Below, one piece after another: positions 57,341 to 64,000 of a stretch of 64,000 nt of DNA; the first letter of the stretch is position 1, and the number at the start of each line of letters is the position of its first letter. Location: NCBI GenBank assembly GCA_964486295.1, contig CAZAMF010000005.1, positions 62,001-126,000 on the forward strand, read 5' to 3'. Source of the DNA: CALBZG01 sp964486295. GTDB taxonomy: Bacteria > Bacillota > Clostridia > Peptostreptococcales > Anaerovoracaceae. A program made the translations under genes and the position numbers. The notes beneath the pieces are model-generated. The model was not told the origin of the DNA. It saw only the letters and a list, made by a program, of their open reading frames with translations, and did not search any database.

Positions 57341-57574
57341 TTAAAATTCCCTGCTTCCCAGCAATTCCCGCAGCTGCCTGGCTTCTTCCGCATGCATCGT
57401 AATGCCGCGGCTCATGTGCTCATGAGTTCCATCCCAATCACGGAGGTCATACTTTGCCGGGCTGCCGTTCCACGCGACCATATTCAGTTCCTTTGACCAG
57501 CCGGTTGGATAGGTGGCGATCACTCCGATATGCTCTGTAATTTCGAAGGTTACTTCATCCTTTTCATTAGCCAT
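57341..57574 (-). CDS. YdbC family PC4-like single-stranded nucleic-acid-binding protein
   Basis: 77 aa. The sequence VTFEITEHIGVIATYPTGWSKELNMVAWNGSPAKYDLRDWD followed by a helix (ITMHAEEARQLRELL) matches the YdbC/PC4 (transcriptional coactivator p15) fold, a dimer that binds single-stranded DNA or RNA. It has a strong own promoter, a leader hairpin and the site AAAGGAGATATTC, so it is probably well expressed. Its physiological role is not settled. Confidence 0.85.
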   Translation of the reverse strand: MANEKDEVTFEITEHIGVIATYPTGWSKELNMVAWNGSPAKYDLRDWDGTHEHMSRGITMHAEEARQLRELLGSREF

Positions 57575-57594
57575 GAATATCTCCTTTCCACAAC

Positions 57595-57655
57595 TGATTT
57601 CAAAGCCCCTTTTGCTTTGTGGTTTTATTTTACATTATTTACCATTTTATGTCAA
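57595..57655 (-). promoter_or_regulatory. Promoter and leader hairpin of the YdbC-family gene
   Basis: TTGACA (57650-57655), 17-base spacer, TAAAAT (57627-57632). The transcript then starts with a stem CCACAA/TTGTGG enclosing CAAAGC/GCTTTG, just before the ribosome binding site. Confidence 0.7.
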
Positions 57656-57689
57656 CCTCTAATTGCCCCACGTTTTCAGTTGACTCCGA

Positions 57690-58517
57690 TCAATAGTCAT
57701 ACCCATGAAAATCCGATCCTTTAGTCACCTCAAGCTGATGCTGATGCGCCAGCCTCTTCAGCAATTCGATTTCATGTTCGGTATGGTCAGGATAGTAGCA
57801 CTCAAGCCCTTCCAGCCCCCAGTCGGCTAAAATTTCCAGAAGCCCATTCAGGTTTTTCCAGAATTCTTCACTCCCCCTGATACCGATATCCCTGATTTTC
57901 ATCGGGTGCGCCAGCACAGGATCGCCGCCGGCATCAATTATGATCCGAATAGCATCTTGAGCACTTAATTTTTCTTTTTTTACCGCACTGACATCAGATG
58001 ATTCCAGGAACCTTCCACGTTGGAAAGCATCAGGAATGTGTCTGATCAATCCCTTTTCGATCATCTTTTTGGCGATCATCGGTTTTCCGATATATCCCCC
58101 CGCCGGCACGTTTTCGAAATCTCTTTCATCAATATGGATCCCCCGAGATTTCAGGGCATCAAACAATTTTCTGTTTCTGTCTATCCGGCTTTTTTTCAAA
58201 AATGCGATGGTCGATTTCAGTTTTGCATCTTCGGGGTCAATATAATAACCGAGCACATGCAGTTCTGTCTGTCCCGGCCCCTCTGTCGAAAGCTCGATAC
58301 CCGGAATCACCGTAATATTTCCCGATTCCGCCGCTGCGTCCAGCGCTTCCTTTAGACCTCCGACAAGATCATGGTCCGTTATCGCAATGGTTTCCAGCCC
58401 CATTTCTTTAGCTCGATATACTAAATCGGACGGGGATAAAAGCCCGTCCGAACAGGTACTGTGCATATGCATATCTGATTTATTCAGGTCAATTTTTTTC
58501 AAATCCTCTTTGCTCAT
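57690..58517 (-). CDS. PHP domain phosphoesterase (TrpH/YciV-like)
   Basis: 275 aa. Metal-binding motifs of the PHP superfamily are DMHMHSTCSDG (about residues 15-25), AITDHDLVGG, the Glu in VIPGIELST, ELHVLGYYID, HPMKI and the C-terminal GSDFHG. This is the set of the YciV/TrpH group, whose members hydrolyse 3',5'-nucleoside bisphosphates and short 5' RNA ends. Lying near nucleotide-salvage genes is consistent but not proof. It lies 12 bases after the DJ-1 gene. Confidence 0.88.
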   Translation of the reverse strand: MSKEDLKKIDLNKSDMHMHSTCSDGLLSPSDLVYRAKEMGLETIAITDHDLVGGLKEALDAAAESGNITVIPGIELSTEGPGQTELHVLGYYIDPEDAKLKSTIAFLKKSRIDRNRKLFDALKSRGIHIDERDFENVPAGGYIGKPMIAKKMIEKGLIRHIPDAFQRGRFLESSDVSAVKKEKLSAQDAIRIIIDAGGDPVLAHPMKIRDIGIRGSEEFWKNLNGLLEILADWGLEGLECYYPDHTEHEIELLKRLAHQHQLEVTKGSDFHGYDY

Positions 58518-58529
58518 ACTGCCTCTTAT

Positions 58530-59078
58530 TCAGCCTTTAAAAAGAAGCCCGCTTTTAACAGATTCTGCGGTCTTTCTGTCTGACAGAATTTCTACCAATG
58601 CCACGGCGAATTCCATAGCCGTTCCGGGCCCGGCTGAAGTAATGAATCTTCCGTCGACGACAACTCTATCTGTGCTGTAATCCGCACCTTTTAAGTGGTT
58701 CTGAAGTCCCGGATATATTGTAGCCTTTTTCCCTTTCAAAAGGCCCAATTCCCCAAAAATCTGAGGCGCCGCGCAGATCGCCGCAAGCATTTTACTGTCA
58801 TCTTCCGCAAAACATTCAATATGCCTGATCAATCCTTCATGTCCTGCCAGATTCGGTGTTCCGGGGATCCCGCCGGGCAAAACGATCATGCTGCACTTTT
58901 TGTAATCGGCTTCCTCATACAAAATATCCGCAAGCACGGTAATTCCGCTTCTGCCTGTAACTTCACGGCTGTCGGTAACAGACACGGTTTGCACTTCAAT
59001 ATTGCCTCTTCTCAGAACATCCACAATTGTTACCGCTTCGATTTCTTCTACGCCGGTGGCCAAATGTACGTATACCAT
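58530..59078 (-). CDS. DJ-1/PfpI family protein
   Basis: 182 aa, DJ-1 clade. The nucleophile elbow is AAICAAPQIFGELGLL, with Cys near residue 104, and the helper Glu is in ATGVEEIEAVTIVDVLRR. Family roles include glyoxalase or redox-chaperone activity. The start follows AAGGAGGTGCAACATCT. It heads the two-gene unit with the PHP gene and is divergent from moaB. Confidence 0.9.
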   Translation of the reverse strand: MVYVHLATGVEEIEAVTIVDVLRRGNIEVQTVSVTDSREVTGRSGITVLADILYEEADYKKCSMIVLPGGIPGTPNLAGHEGLIRHIECFAEDDSKMLAAICAAPQIFGELGLLKGKKATIYPGLQNHLKGADYSTDRVVVDGRFITSAGPGTAMEFAVALVEILSDRKTAESVKSGLLFKG

Positions 59079-59107
59079 AGATGTTGCACCTCCTTCTTAT
59101 TTATTAT

Positions 59108-59137
59108 ATTATATATTCAATTGACGTTGCATTACAA
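59108..59137 (-). promoter_or_regulatory. Possible promoter of the DJ-1 gene
   Basis: TTGTAA (59132-59137), 18-base spacer, TATAAT (59108-59113) on the minus strand, about 30 bases ahead of the start. The AT-rich run makes other -10 placements possible. Confidence 0.4.
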
Positions 59138-59155
59138 CTATTATGGAGGCGTAAA

Positions 59156-59650
59156 ATGTACAAGGTCGGAATCATAACAGCCAGTGACAAAGGATATGCC
59201 GGATTAAGAGAAGATCTGTCAGGACCGGCTATCATTGATATCCTAAGGAAAAACGATGATTTCTGGGATAAGGAATATATCATCCTGCCTGACAATCAAA
59301 GCATGCTGGAAACGACAATGAAAGCCTGGGCAGATGAGCTGAATCTGGATCTGATCCTGACTACCGGAGGCACCGGCTTTTCGCATCGGGATGTGACCCC
59401 ACAGGCAACTCTCAATGTGATCGATAAAAGAGCCCCCGGAATACCGGAGGCCATGAGATATCTTTCCCTTCAGATAACACCAAGAGCAATGCTTTCCAGA
59501 GCCGAGGCCGGGATTCGGGGAAACACCCTGATCATCAATTTGCCGGGCAGCCCAAAAGCTATTGCAGAAACACTTGAATACATTCTTCCTTCGGTCAAAC
59601 ACGGTCTGGATATTTTGCTCGACCATGACAGCGAATGCGCAAGACCATAA
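59156..59650 (+). CDS. moaB: MoaB/MogA family molybdenum cofactor biosynthesis protein
   Basis: 164 aa from the ATG at 59156 (TATGGAGGCGTAAA). MYKVGIITASDKGYAGLREDLSG and TTGGTGFSHRDVTPQATLNVIDKRAPGIPEAMR are diagnostic of the molybdopterin adenylyltransferase fold. GNTLIINLPGSPKAIAETLEYI follows. In the family it adenylylates molybdopterin before metal insertion. No other molybdenum cofactor gene is in the window. A longer upstream reading in the AT-rich gap is rejected. Confidence 0.92.
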   Translation: MYKVGIITASDKGYAGLREDLSGPAIIDILRKNDDFWDKEYIILPDNQSMLETTMKAWADELNLDLILTTGGTGFSHRDVTPQATLNVIDKRAPGIPEAMRYLSLQITPRAMLSRAEAGIRGNTLIINLPGSPKAIAETLEYILPSVKHGLDILLDHDSECARP

Positions 59651-59670
59651 GTAGAACTTCTTCATCAGCC

Positions 59671-60597
59671 TCAGCGTTCTTCCCTGAAATACGGGTTGCT
59701 CAGATCAGCAGGAGGCTGATTTTCTTTTCCTTTTTTATGAGAGCTTAAAACCACGATCACAATAGTTGCAACATAAGGGATCATATCTACCAGATACTGC
59801 GATATGGAAAACCCCATTGCCTGGAGCCGCAGCCCGAGAATGCTCAACCCGCCGAAAAGGATGGCGCCAAGCAAGGCTCTGACAGGATTCCAGGATGCAA
59901 AGATAACCAGCGCTACCGCGATCCATCCACGTCCGTTTACCACATCCGCCTGCCAGATCGGAACTCTGACCAGCGCCAGATATGCTCCGCCCAAGCCGCA
60001 GAGTGCTCCTCCGACAAGGATGTGCACATATTTGTATAATTCAACATTGATGCCCGATGCATCCGCTGATGAAGCGCTCTCTCCCACCGCCCTGAGATTC
60101 ATTCCCATTCTGGTTTTAAACAGATAGATCGACGCTATAATCACTATCAGATATGCGATATAAACGAATATATCCTGCCTAAAGAAAACAGGTCCGATAA
60201 AAGGGATGTCCCCCAAAAGCGGAATAGTTCTCTTGGCAAAGAATGCGCCGACATTCTCCGGGACCATCGATCCCAGCATCGGCTGGCCGACAAAGCTGGC
60301 AAATCCTGTTCCGAATATCGTAAGCGTCAGCCCTACCACCGTCTGGTTTGCTCTGAGTCCCACGGTCAAAACCGCAAAAATAAGCGCGCCTCCGGCGCCG
60401 GCGGCAATTGCGCCCAGCAATGCCACGTAAGGATTCCCTGTGTTTAAACCGGCCATAAATCCTATGACAGCACCCATCAGCATCATTCCTTCGACTCCCA
60501 GATTGAGGAGCCCTGCTTTCTCAGTAATGATCTCTCCCACCGTGGCAAAAATCAATGGAGTCGCAGCTACTATGCAAGTCGCGAGAAACCCTTCCAT
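59671..60597 (-). CDS. Nucleoside ABC importer permease (BmpA-type, NupQ-like)
   Basis: 308 aa, BPD_transp_2 (LivH/RbsC-like) permease with about eight to nine membrane helices. ITEKAGLLNLGVEGMMLMGAV and MNLRAVGESASSADASGINVELYKYVHILVGGALCGLGGAYLAL are typical of the second permease of BMP-type nucleoside importers. The ATG overlaps the stop of the other permease. It converges with moaB. Confidence 0.9.
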   Translation of the reverse strand: MEGFLATCIVAATPLIFATVGEIITEKAGLLNLGVEGMMLMGAVIGFMAGLNTGNPYVALLGAIAAGAGGALIFAVLTVGLRANQTVVGLTLTIFGTGFASFVGQPMLGSMVPENVGAFFAKRTIPLLGDIPFIGPVFFRQDIFVYIAYLIVIIASIYLFKTRMGMNLRAVGESASSADASGINVELYKYVHILVGGALCGLGGAYLALVRVPIWQADVVNGRGWIAVALVIFASWNPVRALLGAILFGGLSILGLRLQAMGFSISQYLVDMIPYVATIVIVVLSSHKKGKENQPPADLSNPYFREER

Positions 60598-61679
60598 TAT
60601 GCCGCCTCCTTTCGATTCATGCGCAAACGTTGTCCCGGCAATACTTTATATTGCAGGAAAAATTCGCTGCCGATGACAAAGAACAGGATAATCCCCTGTA
60701 CAACATTGGAAACTGCACTGGGTACATTCAACGCGATCTGGATGTATGCACCGCCCTGTATCAGAACAGCGAAGATCACGCATACAAACAGGACCGCTAT
60801 GGCATTCAGTCTGGCGAGCCAGGCCGTTATTATTGCAGTAAATCCATAGCCACCGGAAATCCCCACGGATAGAGTCTTCTCAACTGCGGCGGACTGGATC
60901 ATGCCGGTCAGACCGCAAAGCCCTCCGGAAATCAGCATGGAAATGATAATGATCCTATTGATATTCATGCCTGCATATCGGGCAGTGTCGATACTTTCTC
61001 CCACAACGGCAATTTCGTATCCTTTTTTTGTATACTTCATGAAGAAATAGATCAGCCCAACACAAAGCAAAGCGATGATCCAGCCTGCATGCACACCCAA
61101 CACATTCGGCAGCAGAGCCTGCTCCGGATATGGCGCGATTTTCGGGAACCCTTTCGCTGCAGGATCCATCCATGCCTGATATTGAAGATAGGTAACAAAT
61201 TTTATGGCTACATAGTTCATCATCAGGGTGAAAATCGTTTCATTGGTACCCATCTTTGCTTTGAAGATCGCAGGGATAAGTGCCCACACAGCCCCACCGA
61301 TGATGGATGCCAGCGCCATGAGCAAAAGAGTGAGAGCTCTTGGCATTTCAGGCAAAAAGAGCGCCACATACGCGGCAGCAAAGGCTCCCATCATAATCTG
61401 CCCTTCACCGCCGATGTTCCAGAACTTCATCTTGAAAGCTACGAGAATCCCCAGAGATGTAATAATCAAAGGAACTGCTTTAATTACAGTCTGTTTGATG
61501 CGCATCTCAGATCCGATGGCGCCCTCAATAATGGTTTTAAAGATCTCGATCGGATTCAAGCCGAAAATCATCAGGATCAATCCGGCAAAAACCAGAGAAA
61601 GGATGATTGCCGCAATTCGGATGATCCACTCCTTTTTACGCGGAAGGTCGTCACGTTTTGCTAGTCTGAATAAGTTCAT
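60597..61679 (-). CDS. Nucleoside ABC importer permease (BmpA-type, NupP-like)
   Basis: 360 aa from the ATG at 61679, which overlaps the ATPase stop by 4 bases and has CGAGGAGGAGGTCAG upstream. A longer reading to 61787 is out of family. About nine to ten membrane helices; conserved NIGGEGQIMMGAFAAAYVAL and YEIAVVGESIDTARYAGMNI. It pairs with the following permease to form the channel. Confidence 0.9.
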   Translation of the reverse strand: MNLFRLAKRDDLPRKKEWIIRIAAIILSLVFAGLILMIFGLNPIEIFKTIIEGAIGSEMRIKQTVIKAVPLIITSLGILVAFKMKFWNIGGEGQIMMGAFAAAYVALFLPEMPRALTLLLMALASIIGGAVWALIPAIFKAKMGTNETIFTLMMNYVAIKFVTYLQYQAWMDPAAKGFPKIAPYPEQALLPNVLGVHAGWIIALLCVGLIYFFMKYTKKGYEIAVVGESIDTARYAGMNINRIIIISMLISGGLCGLTGMIQSAAVEKTLSVGISGGYGFTAIITAWLARLNAIAVLFVCVIFAVLIQGGAYIQIALNVPSAVSNVVQGIILFFVIGSEFFLQYKVLPGQRLRMNRKEAA

Positions 61680-63205
61680 TGGGCACTGACCTCCTCCTCG
61701 ATACGGCTTGAGCCTGTCATGAGTAAACCGATTTCTTCTTTGGTAACATTGTCCGGGTCCACAATGCCTGTCACTTTTCCATGACACATGACCATGATCC
61801 GATCACAAAGATCCATCAGCACATCCAGATCCTCACCGACAAACAGTACTCCGGCACCGGACGCCTTTTGCGAATTCAGGAGCTCATAAATTTTATAGGA
61901 TGCGCCAATATCAAGACCACGAACAGGGTATGCGGTAATCAGGACCTTTGGATTTGAGTCGATCTCCCTTCCCAGCAGGACTTTCTGTATGTTCCCGCCC
62001 GAAAGTTTTTTGACCTGTGTATATATGCTGGGAGTCTGTATGTCGAGGGACTCCACGATCTTTCTGGCTTTGGCGGTGCTCGTCCCTCTTTTCAGGAGGA
62101 TGCCGGGCTGATTCTGATAATCTTTTAAGACAATATTATGGACAATATCCATGCTTCCGACGAGACCCATGCCGAGTCTGTCTTCCGGTATGAAACCCAT
62201 CCTGATCCCTAAACGGATAATATCTCTGGGCGTCTTTCCGACAATGTTGTCCCCTTCAAAAAATATTCTTCCTTTAGTGGACGGGATGAGTCCGGCAATG
62301 ACTTCACAAAGCTCCTTCTGACCGCTGTTTGCGACACCGGCCACTCCAAGTATTTCGTAATTGCTCAACGTGAAGCTCACTTCTTCCAGGGCATTTTTCC
62401 CTTCCCGATCCTTCAATGTGACTGAATCCATGGCCAGCAGCGGACGATTGCCGGTAAACTTTTCTTTGTGTATATCAAGATCCACTTTTTTACCGACCAT
62501 CATTTCAATCAGAGCAGGAACTTCCACTTCACTGGTCGATACCGTTCCAATGGTTCTGCCTTTTCGCAATATTGTAATTCGGTCCGAGATCTCCATGACC
62601 TCATTCAGCTTGTGCGTAATGATGATGACAGCACAACCCTGATCCTTCATGTTTCTGATGATCTGGAAAAGCTTCTTGATTTCCTGTGGTGTCAGTACAG
62701 CGGTCGGTTCGTCCATAATCAGGATTTTTGCACCCCTATACAGTACTTTAACGATTTCAAGAGTCTGCTTCTCCCCAACCGACATATCGTAGACCTTCTT
62801 GTCCGGATCGACATCAAGGCCATATTGGTCTGAGATTTCTTTGACTTTTTGTGCAAGGGCCTTTTCCTTTAAGAAAAAGCTGGTCGGCTGTCCGATAATG
62901 ATATTCTCTTTTGCATTCAATACATCTATCAGCTTGAAGTGCTGATGGATCATGCCGATGCCCATTTTAATGGATTCCTTCGGAGATCCGAAGCTGACTT
63001 GTTCGCCGAAAACAAAAATTTCACCATCATCCGGCTGATAGATCCCCGACAGCATATTCATCAGCGTGCTTTTACCGGCTCCATTTTCTCCAAGCAATGC
63101 ATGAACTTCACCGGCCATTACGGACAGGTTAACTGCCTCGTTGGCCTTCAAAGTCCCGAAAGACTTGGATATTCCTCTCATTTCTATTGCATTCTGCTCC
63201 TGCAC
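61676..63205 (-). CDS. Nucleoside ABC importer ATPase (tandem ABC domains)
   Basis: 509 aa from a GTG at 63205, chosen because GGAGGAAGTATA precedes it. Two ABC domains as in RbsA/NupO. The first has Walker A GENGAGKST, signature MSVGEKQTLE and Walker B ILIMDEPTAVLTP. The second has GVANSGQKELCEVI in place of Walker A (degenerate), signature LSGGNIQKVLLG and LITAYPVRGLDIG at Walker B, where the usual Asp-Glu is not conserved. Only the first site is expected to hydrolyse ATP efficiently. Confidence 0.92.
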   Translation of the reverse strand: MQEQNAIEMRGISKSFGTLKANEAVNLSVMAGEVHALLGENGAGKSTLMNMLSGIYQPDDGEIFVFGEQVSFGSPKESIKMGIGMIHQHFKLIDVLNAKENIIIGQPTSFFLKEKALAQKVKEISDQYGLDVDPDKKVYDMSVGEKQTLEIVKVLYRGAKILIMDEPTAVLTPQEIKKLFQIIRNMKDQGCAVIIITHKLNEVMEISDRITILRKGRTIGTVSTSEVEVPALIEMMVGKKVDLDIHKEKFTGNRPLLAMDSVTLKDREGKNALEEVSFTLSNYEILGVAGVANSGQKELCEVIAGLIPSTKGRIFFEGDNIVGKTPRDIIRLGIRMGFIPEDRLGMGLVGSMDIVHNIVLKDYQNQPGILLKRGTSTAKARKIVESLDIQTPSIYTQVKKLSGGNIQKVLLGREIDSNPKVLITAYPVRGLDIGASYKIYELLNSQKASGAGVLFVGEDLDVLMDLCDRIMVMCHGKVTGIVDPDNVTKEEIGLLMTGSSRIEEEVSAQ

Positions 63206-63230
63206 TATACTTCCTCCATATACGGTATAA

Positions 63231-63256
63231 GGGGACAATCAAAAATGAATGTCCCC
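63231..63256 (-). promoter_or_regulatory. Intercistronic hairpin between the binding-protein and ATPase genes
   Basis: GGGGACA / TGTCCCC with an inner TCA/TGA pairing and a T-rich loop. No long T-run follows. Such stems after a binding-protein gene commonly raise its mRNA relative to the downstream transporter genes. Confidence 0.6.
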
Positions 63257-63305
63257 TGCTCCGTAGCGTCAGTTTTTAATTTCTTTCGTTGGTCCGCAAA
63301 TCTGT

Positions 63306-64000
63306 TTAGTTTGCTCCCTTGACCAGTCCGGTGATCTGCCAGATTTCTTCCAGAGACATCGTCTGGCCTTCTTCGCACATTACAGTGCCATCATTATATT
63401 CGATGTAGCCGGAGAATGGTTTGAGAGTTCCGGCTATGATTTCTGCTTTCTTGGCGTTGACCAGATCCTGAACATCTGCAGGTACAAGATCCGTCATTGG
63501 TGCCAGGTCAACGTACCCGTCAGCCATCGTTCCGTAATAATTTTCAGGGACGAAAGTACCATCCATGACCTTCTGTATGCGGTCGATCAGATATACTTCG
63601 TGATGCCAGATCGGAGCCGTGAGGAACGCTTCCGGAGCAACATTGTTTGCAAAGTTGTATCCGATGGAATATGCGCCGCCCGCTGCCGCAGCCAACTGCG
63701 GACCTGTGGTATCGCAATGCTGAGCGATGATATCACATCCAGCTGCAACCAATTCGTCGCCGGCTGCTCTTTCCTTCTCAGGATCATACCAGCTGTTGAT
63801 ATATACTACTTTAACCTGGACGTCCGGATTCACAGACTGTGCGCCCAGTGTGAATGCGTTGATTCCGATGTTGACTTCTGTATACGGATATGCCGCTACA
63901 TATCCGAGAAGATTCGATTCGGTCATGCTGCCGGCAATAATACCGGAAAGGTATCTTGGGTCCTCGATGGCGCCGAAATAATTTTCGAAGTTCTTGTCAT
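63306..64000 (-). CDS. BMP family nucleoside-binding lipoprotein (5' end outside window)
   Basis: The C-terminal 230 residues are present; the frame stays open through base 64000, so the start and signal peptide lie to the right. The stretch NYFGAIEDPRYLSGIIAGSM, the segment GYVAAYPYTEVNIGINAFTLGAQSVNPDVQVKVVYINSWYDPEKE and AQHCDTTGPQLAAA are characteristic of Bmp/Med substrate-binding proteins that bind purine nucleosides. It is the first known gene of the four-gene importer operon. Confidence 0.92.
   Translation of the reverse strand, partial: DKNFENYFGAIEDPRYLSGIIAGSMTESNLLGYVAAYPYTEVNIGINAFTLGAQSVNPDVQVKVVYINSWYDPEKERAAGDELVAAGCDIIAQHCDTTGPQLAAAAGGAYSIGYNFANNVAPEAFLTAPIWHHEVYLIDRIQKVMDGTFVPENYYGTMADGYVDLAPMTDLVPADVQDLVNAKKAEIIAGTLKPFSGYIEYNDGTVMCEEGQTMSLEEIWQITGLVKGAN

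Noticed and set aside
61089..61664. 191-codon plus-strand frame inside the ABC permease gene
   Set aside because: Antisense shadow of a membrane protein; composition is His/Arg/Gln-rich and no start signal is present.
1..64000. CRISPR array, prophage, insertion sequence or integrase
   Set aside because: No regularly spaced repeats, transposase or phage-like genes were seen; gene order is that of a conserved chromosome with one accessory signalling locus.

Overview
The window reads as a chromosomal segment of a Gram-positive anaerobe of the class Clostridia. The evidence is the Firmicutes gene order (sepF-divIVA-lspA-rluD, ylxM-ffh-rpsP-khpA-rimM-trmD, the S10/spc/alpha ribosomal cluster followed by the ECF transporter module), zinc-type S14, strong AGGAGG ribosome binding sites, sigma-A promoters close to TTGACA/TATAAT, and an NtrC-type activator with a matching sigma-54 promoter. 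A family-level assignment is not possible by eye. Almost every gene is on the minus strand. The exceptions are rqcH, a 39-codon zinc-ribbon gene, an XRE regulator, the permease/CC-protein pair and a MoaB homologue.

Layout: 0-6 kb holds tsf-rpsB with a structured leader, then rpoZ-gmk-yicC, divergent rqcH and a small zinc-ribbon gene. 6-15 kb is a long envelope, division and translation run: rluD, lspA, divIVA, sepF, yggS, an HlyD-like protein, trmD, rimM, khpA, rpsP, ffh, ylxM, sppA. 15-20 kb has thrS (without a TGS domain), an XRE/TPR regulator, an alkylguanine methyltransferase, a radical SAM protein and tRNA-Gly(CCC). 20.4-27.3 kb is an accessory signalling and transport locus. A minus-strand operon carries a 46-residue membrane protein, an SSS transporter, a histidine kinase and a sigma-54 activator. 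It faces a plus-strand SLC23-like permease and a Cys-Cys small protein that are preceded by a good sigma-54 promoter and two palindromic activator-like sites. 27.3-32 kb is argC-argJ-argB-argD behind a leader containing a 14-residue, arginine-rich peptide ORF and an intrinsic terminator. 32-37 kb has an aminotransferase, trmB, queT and the ECF core ecfT-ecfA2-ecfA1. 37-52.4 kb is the uninterrupted alpha/spc/S10 ribosomal supercluster with map, adk, secY, infA and rpoA, preceded by a leader with a terminator-like hairpin. 52.9-57.2 kb is a nucleoside-salvage group (LUD protein, psuG, psuK, TGS-containing nucleoside kinase). 57.3-64 kb has a PC4-like protein, a PHP phosphoesterase, a DJ-1 protein, moaB, and a BMP-type nucleoside ABC importer whose binding protein runs off the right edge.

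The signals that plain gene calling would miss are: the argC leader peptide/attenuator; the split SSS + kinase + sigma-54 activator locus with its unannotated 46-residue partner; the near-palindromic DNA that contains the ylxM-ffh promoter; the terminator/alternative hairpin pair in the S10 leader; and the autonomous zinc-ribbon microprotein gene. All family calls come from motif recognition in the translated sequence; no database search was run.
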